Positions 24,305 through 32,771 of a stretch of DNA of 34,765 nucleotides are shown here, piece after piece. Both the position numbers and the translations under genes were made by a program. The first letter of the stretch is position 1. Each line of letters begins with the position of its first letter. The notes beneath the pieces are model-generated. The model was not told the DNA's origin. It did not search any database and was given only the letters and a program-made list of their open reading frames with translations. The stretch is from Sedimentisphaerales bacterium (GTDB taxonomy: Bacteria > Planctomycetota > Phycisphaerae > Sedimentisphaerales > SM23-30), in contig JAFGHE010000165.1 in the NCBI GenBank assembly GCA_016930295.1, positions 1-34,765 of the forward strand. Direction: 5' to 3'.

Positions 24305-26290
24305 ATGAAATTATATGCAAATATAACGTTCATGTGCCTGTTTGGGGCTTTGCTGGTGGGTCAGGCGCCCGGAGGGTCTTCTTATACGCTGAAATCACCT
24401 GACGGGAAAGTAACGGTTCAGATTGATTATCAGGTTCAGTTGAAGTATTCGGTTCGTTATCAGGATCAAGACATAATAGCTGATTGTCCCATATCCATGA
24501 GTCTTTCCGGGGGAACGGTGCTGGGCCGGCAGTGCCAACTGAGCGATCTTAAAGAACGAGAGATTCAGGAGACCATAACGCCGGTAGTGCCGGAGAAACG
24601 CAGCAGGATTATCAATCACGGCCGGGAAGTGTCGCTTTTGTTTAAAGGCGACTATGGGGTAATTTTCCGGGCTTATAATGATGGGGTGGCATATCGTTTC
24701 ATTACGGAGTTTGAAGAACCTGTTACAATAGTATCGGAGCAGGCCACGTTTAGGTTTGTTGATGATTTTTACCTGTTTCATCCGGAGCCCCAGGAGGGAT
24801 TTATGGGCAGTTGTGAAAAGCCTTATGTATATGAAAAGATATCGGAATTTCCCCCGGGCATGCTTTCGTTTATGCCGGTGCTGGTCGAGATTCCCGGGGG
24901 GGTGAAGGTGGCTATTACGGAGGCTGATTTGACAGACTATGCGGGTTTATGGCTGACACGGCACGGGGAGCACGAAACGACGCTGACAGGAATGTTCCCA
25001 CCCTATCCGGCGAAGGAGAAGCCGGAAGGCGGTCGTTATATAGTTGTGGAGGAGCCGGCTGATTATATTGCACGGACCAGGGGGAATCGATCGTTTCCAT
25101 GGCGGATCATTGCGATGGCGGTCCGGGACGGGGACCTGATAGAAACGGACATTGTGTTTCGACTGAGCGACGCGCAGGTGCTGGAGGATACCTCCTGGAT
25201 CAGGCCGGGCAAGGTGGCCTGGGACTGGTGGAATGCGTTGAATATCTGGGGCGTGGATTTTGAGGCCGGGATCAATACCGCGACGTACAAATATTACATT
25301 GATTTTGCCTCTGAGAATAATATTGAATATATCATCCTGGATGCCGGGTGGTCTGACGAGCATGACCTGCTGAAAATCAATCCTGACATCAATCTGGCGG
25401 AACTTATCCGTTACGGCAACGAAAAGAATGTCGGTCTTATCCTCTGGTGCGTGTGGCATGCGATGGATAAACAGATGGATAAGGTAATGCCGATTTATGA
25501 AAAATGGGGAATCAAGGGTGTAAAGGTGGATTTTATGGACCGGGACGACCAGAAGGTGGTGCAGTTCTATCATCGCTGTGTCAAGACGGCGGCCCGTTAT
25601 CATCTGCTGGTGGATATGCACGGAGCGTATAAGCCGGCCGGGCTGCGCCGGATGTATCCTAACCTGGTAACGCGTGAGGGTGTGATGGGGCTGGAATACA
25701 ATAAATGGTCGAACCTGGCAGATCCGGAATATGCGGTCACGGCCCCGTTTATCCGTATGCTGGCCGGACCCATGGATTATACACCCGGGGCCATGAATAA
25801 CGCCCAGCGAGATAACTTCCGTATTATTCACACCCGACCCATGAGCCAGGGAACGCGTGCCCATCAGATGGCCGAATATGTGGTGTTTGAAAGCCCTTTG
25901 CAAATGCTCAGCGATACGCCCACGTCGTATCGAGAGAATCCGGGATGTCTCTCGTTTCTTTCCCGGGTGCCTACTGTCTGGGATGAAACCATAGCGCTGG
26001 ATGCGAAAGTGGCTGATTACGTGCTGGCGGCGCGGCGTAAAGGGCAGGACTGGTATGTGGGCGCTATGACAGACTGGAGCAGCCGGGAAATCACAATTGA
26101 CTTTTCCTTTCTGGGTAAGGGTAAGGGTAAGGGTAATTATAACGCTGATATCATTGCGGATGGTCCCAATGCTCACAAAATCGGAATTGACCACAAGCAT
26201 GAAACCCGGCAGGTCACCTCGAATACCCGGCTAACAGTTAAACTGGCGCCGGGGGGCGGCTGGGTGGCTCGGATTACACCGGTGAAATAG
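24305..26290 (+). CDS. GH97 glycoside hydrolase, retaining type
   Basis: A 661-residue exported enzyme that cuts alpha-linked glucose or galactose. The signal peptide is MKLYANITFMCLFGALLVGQ. The N-terminal beta-sandwich (about 25-280) begins YTLKSPDGKVTVQI. The TIM barrel has WDWWNALNIWG, YIILDAGWSD and GVKVDFMDRDDQ. In this last motif Asp409 aligns with the nucleophile of retaining GH97 enzymes such as BtGal97b (alpha-galactosidase type); inverting SusB-type enzymes lack it. VDMHGAYKPAG and REGVMGLEYNKW (Glu458, Glu464) supply further catalytic residues. The C-terminal beta domain contains a GKGKGKG stretch from a hexanucleotide repeat. GAGGAG lies 8 nt before the ATG. ktrB starts 39 nt after the stop, so they are probably co-transcribed. 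Confidence 0.92.
   Translation: MKLYANITFMCLFGALLVGQAPGGSSYTLKSPDGKVTVQIDYQVQLKYSVRYQDQDIIADCPISMSLSGGTVLGRQCQLSDLKEREIQETITPVVPEKRSRIINHGREVSLLFKGDYGVIFRAYNDGVAYRFITEFEEPVTIVSEQATFRFVDDFYLFHPEPQEGFMGSCEKPYVYEKISEFPPGMLSFMPVLVEIPGGVKVAITEADLTDYAGLWLTRHGEHETTLTGMFPPYPAKEKPEGGRYIVVEEPADYIARTRGNRSFPWRIIAMAVRDGDLIETDIVFRLSDAQVLEDTSWIRPGKVAWDWWNALNIWGVDFEAGINTATYKYYIDFASENNIEYIILDAGWSDEHDLLKINPDINLAELIRYGNEKNVGLILWCVWHAMDKQMDKVMPIYEKWGIKGVKVDFMDRDDQKVVQFYHRCVKTAARYHLLVDMHGAYKPAGLRRMYPNLVTREGVMGLEYNKWSNLADPEYAVTAPFIRMLAGPMDYTPGAMNNAQRDNFRIIHTRPMSQGTRAHQMAEYVVFESPLQMLSDTPTSYRENPGCLSFLSRVPTVWDETIALDAKVADYVLAARRKGQDWYVGAMTDWSSREITIDFSFLGKGKGKGNYNADIIADGPNAHKIGIDHKHETRQVTSNTRLTVKLAPGGGWVARITPVK
26114..26138 (+). 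repeat. GGTAAG hexanucleotide microsatellite inside GH97 gene
   Basis: Consecutive GGTAAG units (three, with a partial fourth) within the coding region, giving Gly-Lys repeats near residues 604-610. The unit length is a multiple of three, so slippage would change length without a frameshift. Confidence 0.8.
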
Positions 26291-26329
26291 AAAAAAATTG
26301 TATAGTGAAATACCTGTCAGAGGGCATCG

Positions 26330-28114
26330 ATGTCCAGTTTGATCAAAAAAAAGGTTCCCAAAAACTTAGTCAGCCAGTTTTTATGTTTAAGTGGGGTAAT
26401 CCTGGGTGCATCGGCCTTGGCGCTGGAATTTGGATTCAAGGCCGATCTGATACCACCAGTTATTCTTTATACCTTCGAAGTTTTGGCGGTATTGCTGTTA
26501 TGGGCCGGCAAAGTACAGGAGTGGCGGAGTCTGCCCCGACGGGAATTCAATTGGCGCAAACCGTTTCTTGATATATTACTTATAGTGTTTCTTTTATTTA
26601 GTATCTTCCTGTTACCCTTGATCATTAAACCGCAGGCTGACTCGATGCGAATCCCCTGGCTGGCATTCAAAATCTACCTGCTGGTTCGTATTGTAATTTA
26701 CATGGGCCGATTTAGTGTGAGAGTGACCGCTTCCGGGCGCGGGCCCACACATGTACTGCTGGTCAGTTTTGTTCTAATTATTCTGATTGGTGCAATCCTG
26801 CTGATGTTACCTTCGGCCAACCAGGGACGGACCTTGGGATTTACAGACGCGGTATTTACCTCTACCAGCGCCACGTGTGTTACCGGTCTGATCGTGCGTG
26901 ATACGGGTTCGGAATTTACAGTACTGGGCCAGACAATTATCCTGTTCCTGATGCAGATCGGCGGGCTGGGGATCATGATCTTCGGCGCTTTGTTTGCTTT
27001 GCTGTTAGGCAGCCCCCTGTCACTGCGCGAATCCATCGCCATGCGCGACATTATGAATGAGCAGTCGCCGGGCCGGATCGGGCGTATCGTGGTGTTTATC
27101 ATTATAGTGACCGTCTTGATGGAAGGATTGGGCGTTCTGGGTTTGTATGGCATATGGTCGGAGAATCCGGAGATGCCGATTGAGAATGCATATCGTTTTA
27201 ATCAGTTTTTTTACAGTATCTTTCATTCGGTCAGTGCGTTTTGTAATGCCGGATTTTCATTGCAGTCTGACAGTTTGTCATCCTATCGAACCTGTTGGCA
27301 GATCTATCTGATTGTCTGTCCTCTGATTATCATGGGAGGGCTGGGATTCCCGGTGCTGAATAATTTATGGTCCCTTTTATGGAAGCGTCTGGCCAAACGG
27401 TTAAAAATAAATAAGCCTGTATCATCACCTGTAAAGCTTACCTTACACAGCCGGCTGGCGTTATGGACGACGGGATGTCTGCTGCTGTTTGGATTTCTTA
27501 TGCTCATGTTTTTAGAATTACTGCGAGAGGATAATAACGGCGACTTTTCTGTAATCAATCTGCTGGACAGTTTATTTAATTCGATAACGGCACGAACGGC
27601 CGGTTTTAACACAGTTGAGATCAGACAGTTAGGTGCCGGCTCCAAACTGGTATTGATCCTGCTGATGTGCATTGGCGGCTCACCCAGTTCCACGGCCGGT
27701 GGGGTCAAGACCGTAACCTTTGCGGTGATGGTTCTGGCGATTTACACAACGATCCGGCGCCAGCGCGACGTGGTGATTTTCCAGCGTTCCATCCCGATCA
27801 TGATTGTCCGGCGGGTGGCAACGCTGATTATGCTTTACGGGCTTACCCTGTGGATGGCAACCCTGCTGCTGACTATTACTGAGCACAGTCAGGGTACGGA
27901 TATGCTGGACCTGCTGTTTGAAGCGGCCTCGGCCCTGGGCACGGTGGGATTATCCACCGGAGTGACGGCCCAATTGTCCCTGGCAGGTAAATGGGTTATT
28001 ATTGTAACCATGTTTGTGGGGCGCCTGGGCCCGCTGAGTCTGCTGGCGGCGCTGACCTTCAACGCCCGACCGGCACGCTATGATTACCCAAAAGAACCAC
28101 TGGTCGTGGGATAA
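26330..28114 (+). CDS. ktrB: KtrB/TrkH-type potassium uptake membrane subunit
   Basis: A 594-residue polytopic transporter, the pore subunit of a Trk/Ktr K+ system. Four pore-loop repeats are visible: FTSTSATCVTGLIVRDTG (first), SVSAFCNAGFSLQSD (second), SITARTAGFNTVEI (third) and AASALGTVGLSTGV (fourth), each with the selectivity Gly. ILLMQIGGLGIM-like sequence (FLMQIGGLGIMIFGALFA) is typical of KtrB. It is longer than KtrB of other bacteria because of an N-terminal extension of about 130 residues with three hydrophobic segments. AGAGGG stands 6 nt before the ATG. A small overlapping frame at 26305 is rejected. ktrA follows after a 157-nt gap that contains an MITE. Confidence 0.92.
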   Translation: MSSLIKKKVPKNLVSQFLCLSGVILGASALALEFGFKADLIPPVILYTFEVLAVLLLWAGKVQEWRSLPRREFNWRKPFLDILLIVFLLFSIFLLPLIIKPQADSMRIPWLAFKIYLLVRIVIYMGRFSVRVTASGRGPTHVLLVSFVLIILIGAILLMLPSANQGRTLGFTDAVFTSTSATCVTGLIVRDTGSEFTVLGQTIILFLMQIGGLGIMIFGALFALLLGSPLSLRESIAMRDIMNEQSPGRIGRIVVFIIIVTVLMEGLGVLGLYGIWSENPEMPIENAYRFNQFFYSIFHSVSAFCNAGFSLQSDSLSSYRTCWQIYLIVCPLIIMGGLGFPVLNNLWSLLWKRLAKRLKINKPVSSPVKLTLHSRLALWTTGCLLLFGFLMLMFLELLREDNNGDFSVINLLDSLFNSITARTAGFNTVEIRQLGAGSKLVLILLMCIGGSPSSTAGGVKTVTFAVMVLAIYTTIRRQRDVVIFQRSIPIMIVRRVATLIMLYGLTLWMATLLLTITEHSQGTDMLDLLFEAASALGTVGLSTGVTAQLSLAGKWVIIVTMFVGRLGPLSLLAALTFNARPARYDYPKEPLVVG

Positions 28115-28142
28115 TCGACATGTTATAATGTGGCCAAAGATG

Positions 28143-28231
28143 GATGCCACCGTCAAAAGTGGATATTGGCACTTAAAACCGTTGTTTTTAATCCAGAAAC
28201 AAACGTTCGCAATACTTTTGACGCCGGCGTC
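28143..28231 (+). repeat. 89-bp palindromic MITE-like element, copy 3, with 5-bp target duplication
   Basis: AGATG flanks it at 28138-28142 and 28232-28236 (AGATGG if the border base is counted). It lies between ktrB and ktrA. The terminal arms are GATGCCACCGTCAAAAGT (28143-28160) and ACTTTTGACGCCGGCGTC (28214-28231), matching at 15 of 18 positions as inverted repeats. Confidence 0.92.
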
Positions 28232-28271
28232 AGATGGACTTTAATTATATGATTGATGAGGAGTAGATATT

Positions 28272-28952
28272 ATGCTTCGTTTTGCCGTGATCGGACTGGG
28301 TCGATTTGGCGCGCAACTGGCCCGCTCCTTAACCCGCAGTGGCGTGGAAGTTATCGCTATCGACAAGGATCAGAAAATCATTGATCAGATCGCTCCGGAC
28401 GTTACGATGGCGGTGCGTCTGGATTCCACGGAGGATGAGGCTCTGCGTGCCCAGGGTGTGGACAAGGTGGATGCGGTTATTATCGGGATCGGCCAGGATT
28501 TTGAGGCGAATGTCCTGACCACGGTTACGGTGAAATCACTGGGTGTGAAACATATCTGTGCCCGGGCTGACAGCGCAATGCACGGTAAGATTCTGCGCCG
28601 AATTGGAGCGGATGAGATTATCTATCCGGAAGATGAGAGCGCCCTGCGCTGGTCGTTCAAGCTGACGGCGCCCCAGATTGGAGAGAAGCTGGAGTTTGCC
28701 CCGGGTTTCAGTCTGGGGCAATATTCCGCCCCGGCCAGCTTCGCGGGCAAGACGGTCAAAGAGCTGAACCTGCGCAAAAAATATCATGTCAATCTCATCA
28801 GCCTGCGCCGGTCCGACACACCGGTCCAGGACGGCAAAAAGGTGGCGCGGGAAGTGATCAACGTGCCTTTGCCGGATACGGTTATTAATGAAGGTGATAT
28901 ACTCTGGCTGGTGGGCTCCGATGAAAACCTCAGTGCTTTGCCGATGAAATAA
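28272..28952 (+). CDS. ktrA: KtrA/TrkA-type potassium channel regulatory subunit
   Basis: A 226-residue cytoplasmic gating ring protein. The RCK-N (TrkA-N) domain has VIGLGRFGAQLARSL (GxGxxG at 8-13) and VIAIDKD with Asp31 at the end of the second strand, so it is a nucleotide-binding fold. The RCK-C domain spans about 140-226, with FAGKTVKELNLRKKYHVNLI and INEGDILWLVGSDENL. One RCK-N plus one RCK-C is the KtrA layout rather than the double-length TrkA. GAGGAG lies about 9 nt before the ATG. It works with KtrB just upstream. MITE copies 3 and 4, in the same orientation, bracket the gene. Confidence 0.93.
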   Translation: MLRFAVIGLGRFGAQLARSLTRSGVEVIAIDKDQKIIDQIAPDVTMAVRLDSTEDEALRAQGVDKVDAVIIGIGQDFEANVLTTVTVKSLGVKHICARADSAMHGKILRRIGADEIIYPEDESALRWSFKLTAPQIGEKLEFAPGFSLGQYSAPASFAGKTVKELNLRKKYHVNLISLRRSDTPVQDGKKVAREVINVPLPDTVINEGDILWLVGSDENLSALPMK

Positions 28953-29006
28953 ATCTATATAACAGGAGAATCTGACATAACGGATCGTTTTGACAAGGTA
29001 TATATG

Positions 29007-29095
29007 GATGCCACCGTCAAAAGTGGATATTGGCACTTAAAACCGTTGTTATTAATCCAGAAACAAACGTTCACAATACTTTTGACGCTGGCGTC
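29007..29095 (+). repeat. 89-bp palindromic MITE-like element, copy 4, with 6-bp target duplication
   Basis: Exact direct repeats TATATG flank it at 29001-29006 and 29096-29101. It differs from copy 3 at three positions. It lies between ktrA and the sheath fusion gene. Confidence 0.92.
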
Positions 29096-29227
29096 TATAT
29101 GAGAAAGTTGTGCGTTGTGAGTGCGCGGTTGTATTTGTTTTTATGAATAAGAAAATAATAAAAAATCACTTAAAAATATATCGTTATAAGTAGCTAAAGG
29201 CGTTTTTTATCAGGTGGAGTTATTGTT

Positions 29228-30778
29228 ATGGCCAGTCGAGGAAATTTTGGATTTGAGTTTGATTTTGGTACTTCTGCCTCTCATGCACAACAGAAGGCAT
29301 CGGAGGAAACGCCGTTTCGGATTGCGATATTGGCTGATTTAAGCGGCCGGGCCAATCGTGGCGTATGTCAAACCGGAGCGGCGCTGGCGGGGCGGAAGTT
29401 AATATCAGTGGATGTGGATAATCTGGATGAACTGCCCCGGCGCTTGGGTACTGAAATTACTATCCCGGCAGGAGAGGATCAGCAGGCGGGTATCACTATC
29501 GGATTTGGAGAACTGGACGACTTTCATCCGGACGCCATATATGATCGGTTGGAAATTTTTCAGGAACTGAAATCGTTACGCAGCCGTTTACAGAATACGC
29601 AAACCTTTCCGGAAGCGGCAGCGCAGATTCGCTCGATGCTTTCCGGGCCGGTGCCGGAGCCATCGGCCGGTGATGATACAGCCGGTAAACCATCGCCTGA
29701 ATCAGATGCTGATACAATGCAACGATTGCTGGGTAAAGCCGCATCAGCCCAAACACCTACTCCCATAGCATCAAAAACAGGAAAAATCGATGCCCTTATC
29801 CGCGAAGCAGTGGCCCCTTATATTGTGCCGGCGCCGGATCCGCTTCAGGGTGAGATGCTCTCTCAGTTGGACCAGGCGATTACCGCTGGAATGCGCAGTG
29901 TGATACACCACAGAGATTTTCAACTCCTGGAAGCCGCCTGGCGCTGCGTACACTTTCTGGTAAGTCAACTGGAAACCGATGAAACCCTTAAAATATATGT
30001 GTTAGATATCAGTAAAGCGGAACTGGCGGCTGATCTTGGCTCTGGAAATGGCCTGCAAACAACCGGGCTTTATAAGCTGATTGTGGACCAGACGGTCGGG
30101 ATGGCGGGTGCACAGCCCTGGACCATTCTGTCCGGATGCTACACCTTTGATATGACTAACGAAGATGTAGCGCTATTGGGTCAGCTGGGACAAATTGCCC
30201 ATATGGCCGGCGCCCCTTTCCTGGCCGGGGGGCATGGCAGGTTTGTGGGTTGTGAATCCTTTGGTGCCTCGCCGGATGTAGATGACTGGAAATGGCAGGC
30301 GGACAATGACATTACAAAAAAATGGGAACATTTACGAGCTATGCCTGCATCGGCCTATGTGGGACTGACAATGCCCAGAATGCTGATGCGATTGCCTTAT
30401 GGCAAGGATTCTGACCCCATTGATCGATTCGATTTTGAGGAACTTACCTCACCCAGAGAACATGAAGGGTACCTCTGGGGCAGTTCCGCCATTTTGTGTG
30501 CCTTATTACTGGGTTCGGCATTTACTGAATCCGGCTGGAACTTAACCGGAACCCTGGGCCGGGACCTGACCGGTCTGCCCATGTATTCCTATTCATTTGG
30601 CGGCCAGACCCAGGTCACTCCCTGTGGTGAGGCCTATCTAACGGAACGGGCTATGGAAAAAATCATGAATTCAGGTTTTATCCCGATAGTTTCCTTTAAA
30701 AACCGTGATGCCGTTCGAATTGGACGGTTCCAATCCATATCCAAACCGGCGGCCAGCCTGGCCGGAAGGTGGACTTAA
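29228..30778 (+). CDS. TssB-TssC fusion, contractile sheath protein, orphan
   Basis: A 516-residue protein joining both halves of the type VI contractile sheath. The TssB-like part is at about 28-130: PFRIAILADLSGRANRG, GRKLISVDVDNLDELPRRLG and DDFHPDAIYDRLEIFQELK. A Pro/Ala/Ser-rich linker (about 140-185) follows. The TssC-like part (about 188-516) has the motif around LEAAWRCVHFLVSQL, VGLTMPRMLMRLPYG, FEELTSPREHEGYLWGSSAI and SGFIPIVSFKNRDAVRIG. Canonical TssB is about 160 and TssC about 490 residues, so this is a compact version that has lost the TssB C-terminal helix and the TssC N-terminal arm. I recall similar fusions from Planctomycetota. No other secretion genes lie in the window. GGTGGAG precedes the ATG. 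It could assemble a sheath-like filament or serve in a system encoded elsewhere. Confidence 0.86.
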   Translation: MASRGNFGFEFDFGTSASHAQQKASEETPFRIAILADLSGRANRGVCQTGAALAGRKLISVDVDNLDELPRRLGTEITIPAGEDQQAGITIGFGELDDFHPDAIYDRLEIFQELKSLRSRLQNTQTFPEAAAQIRSMLSGPVPEPSAGDDTAGKPSPESDADTMQRLLGKAASAQTPTPIASKTGKIDALIREAVAPYIVPAPDPLQGEMLSQLDQAITAGMRSVIHHRDFQLLEAAWRCVHFLVSQLETDETLKIYVLDISKAELAADLGSGNGLQTTGLYKLIVDQTVGMAGAQPWTILSGCYTFDMTNEDVALLGQLGQIAHMAGAPFLAGGHGRFVGCESFGASPDVDDWKWQADNDITKKWEHLRAMPASAYVGLTMPRMLMRLPYGKDSDPIDRFDFEELTSPREHEGYLWGSSAILCALLLGSAFTESGWNLTGTLGRDLTGLPMYSYSFGGQTQVTPCGEAYLTERAMEKIMNSGFIPIVSFKNRDAVRIGRFQSISKPAASLAGRWT

Positions 30779-31054
30779 TATAGCAAATTCCTTTTTTTTA
30801 TAAATTACCTGCTCTATCAACACCAACAAACATCTGTGCCTATCAGAAAATCAAACCGGAATTACCCTGACAACAGCATTCTTGTAATTGCTTACAAAAT
30901 AGAATGTTACAAGACTTGCGCGCATGATAATCAATGATTATAGATATAAAATATGGCAAAGTGAACGAAAGTTTTGTCAAAACGTCTAAAATTTGGTAGA
31001 ATGATTATCCATACTGAGCGTTGTATTTTTATGAGGCTCATGATTGTGAGTATT
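30779..31054. other. Intergenic region with 15-bp palindrome
   Basis: A 276-nt AT-rich gap before the TolC-like gene. ATAATCAATGATTAT at 30927-30941 is a perfect inverted repeat with 7-bp arms and a 1-base centre, the size of a repressor operator. It lies about 115-130 nt before the likely ATG. No clear -35/-10 pair and no terminator after the sheath gene. Confidence 0.45.
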
Positions 31055-32707
31055 ATGCATACCTGCATACAACGAGTTTTCCGTCCGATAATTTTAGCGG
31101 TGCTGATTCAGTTAGCACTAGCCGGATGCAGTACGGACTATTACAAAGAGGACGCTGACCAGGAAGTCTATCAGATAATCGATGAAAAATGGGAGAATGA
31201 GTTCGGAGCCAAGGCCAACTACAAAATAAGTGATGTAGAACCATCACCGGATGACATAGCTGCCAATCAGCTTATCCTGCCATCAGGTAAACTTTCTCTC
31301 TCTCAGGCGATTGCTCTGGCCACGGCTCAAAATCGATCCTACCAAAACCAAAAAGAGCAACTTTACCTGGCCGCTCTGGATCTTACCCAAAGACGTCACG
31401 ACTTTGCACCTCAGTTGTTCGGTTCACTGGGAGGCGATTATACAAAAAATTCATCGGATGAATCCCTTAATGCTGATGGGAATTTCGGCTTTAATCAATT
31501 ACTGGCTGATGGTGCTCAGATCAGCACGGCTATTGCACTGGACTGGCTGCGATATCTGACTGGTGACCCGCGTACTTCGCTGGGTTCGGTATTGACTACC
31601 ACGATAAGCCAGCCGCTCTTGCGTGGTCGGGGCAGAGCGATTGTTCAGGAAAATCTGACCCAGGCGGAACGGAACACCCTTTATCAGATTCGCTCCTTCA
31701 ATCGATTCCGGAAAACCTTCGTGGTCACCGTAGTTAATGAATATTTTGGGGTACTCCAGCAGATGGACCGGGTCAAGAATGATCAAAACAGTTTTGAAAG
31801 CCGTCTGGCCAACCAGCTTCGTACCGAGATGATGGCGGAAACCGGTCGTATAGAACGTTTTCAGGCAGACCAGGCGAAACAATCCACACTCCAGTCACAG
31901 GATCTTTATAACAGGTCTCAGGAGAGTTACAATACCCAATTGGACCAATTCAAGGTTCGGCTGGCATTACCTGTTGATGTCCAAATAGAACTGGATCCTA
32001 ATGAACTGGACGGCCTGGAAGCAATCGGTATCATGAAGCCGGATTTCCTTTTGGAAGAAGCAGTCCAAACGGCTCTTACATACCGCCTGGACCTGGCCAA
32101 TGAACGCGATCAACTGGAGGATGCCGCGCGTAAAGTGGAAGTAGCCGCTGATAATCTGGGTGCGGATCTGGATCTGGTCGGTTCGATGCATGTTGATTCC
32201 GGATCGGGGACGGATTTTACTAATCTTCTATTTAATGACGGAACCTACCGTCTGGGATTGGAACTCGATCTGCCTCTGGATCGCAAGAACGAGCGCAACG
32301 CCTACCGTCGTGCCTTAATCAGCCTGTTACAAAATGAACGCAATTATCAGGAAAAAATTGACGATGTGAAACTGGAAGTCCGTCAGGCTTATCGCGATCT
32401 GCGGGAAACCTACTCCAGTTATACTATCCAGCTTGAAAGTCTGAATCTGGCTTACAGACGGGTGGAAAGTACCAAGCTACTTTTACAGGAAGGCCGGGCC
32501 ACGACCCGTGATTATCTGGATGCCCAGGATGACCTGCTGACAGCGCAGAACGCCAAAACAGGAGCTCTTATCCGTCATTTTGTTGCGCGCCTGAGCTTTT
32601 TCCGGGACGTGGGCATTTTACAGATAAAACCGGACGGCCTGTGGGAGCAACCGGATGATGTAGCGTTCCTTTTGGAAAGCATAACCCCGGACAAAGAGAG
32701 GATGTAG
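31055..32707 (+). CDS. TolC-family outer-membrane efflux lipoprotein
   Basis: About 550 residues. The frame is open from 30974, but a proper signal peptide begins at ATG 31055: HTCIQRVFRP, then IILAVLIQLALAGC, with the lipobox Cys at residue 25. ATGs at 31031 and 31040 are possible alternatives. Two OEP domains follow: LSLSQAIALATAQNRSYQNQ near 95, and the second repeat with YRLGLELDLPLDRKNERNAY near 395, then the helical barrel region ending in TRDYLDAQDDLLTAQNA. This forms the outer channel of a tripartite pump. The HlyD adaptor starts 64 nt downstream in the same direction. Substrate unknown. Confidence 0.87.
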   Translation: MHTCIQRVFRPIILAVLIQLALAGCSTDYYKEDADQEVYQIIDEKWENEFGAKANYKISDVEPSPDDIAANQLILPSGKLSLSQAIALATAQNRSYQNQKEQLYLAALDLTQRRHDFAPQLFGSLGGDYTKNSSDESLNADGNFGFNQLLADGAQISTAIALDWLRYLTGDPRTSLGSVLTTTISQPLLRGRGRAIVQENLTQAERNTLYQIRSFNRFRKTFVVTVVNEYFGVLQQMDRVKNDQNSFESRLANQLRTEMMAETGRIERFQADQAKQSTLQSQDLYNRSQESYNTQLDQFKVRLALPVDVQIELDPNELDGLEAIGIMKPDFLLEEAVQTALTYRLDLANERDQLEDAARKVEVAADNLGADLDLVGSMHVDSGSGTDFTNLLFNDGTYRLGLELDLPLDRKNERNAYRRALISLLQNERNYQEKIDDVKLEVRQAYRDLRETYSSYTIQLESLNLAYRRVESTKLLLQEGRATTRDYLDAQDDLLTAQNAKTGALIRHFVARLSFFRDVGILQIKPDGLWEQPDDVAFLLESITPDKERM

Positions 32708-32771
32708 AATAAAATTATAATAATGGATATACAATCTTAATACCATACCAATGAAAGTGGACGGTTAAGCC

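Noticed and set aside
24947-26200. 417-codon minus-strand frame opposite GH97
   Set aside because: Antisense shadow; His/Arg/Pro-rich composition, no family.
26305-26571. 88-codon frame overlapping the start of ktrB
   Set aside because: Lies in another frame over conserved KtrB sequence; no domain.
29228-30778. A complete type VI secretion locus
   Set aside because: Only the sheath fusion is present; no other Tss gene is recognisable in the window.
30927-30941. Fur box
   Set aside because: The half-sites do not fit the GATAAT-based 19-bp consensus well; only a generic palindrome can be claimed.
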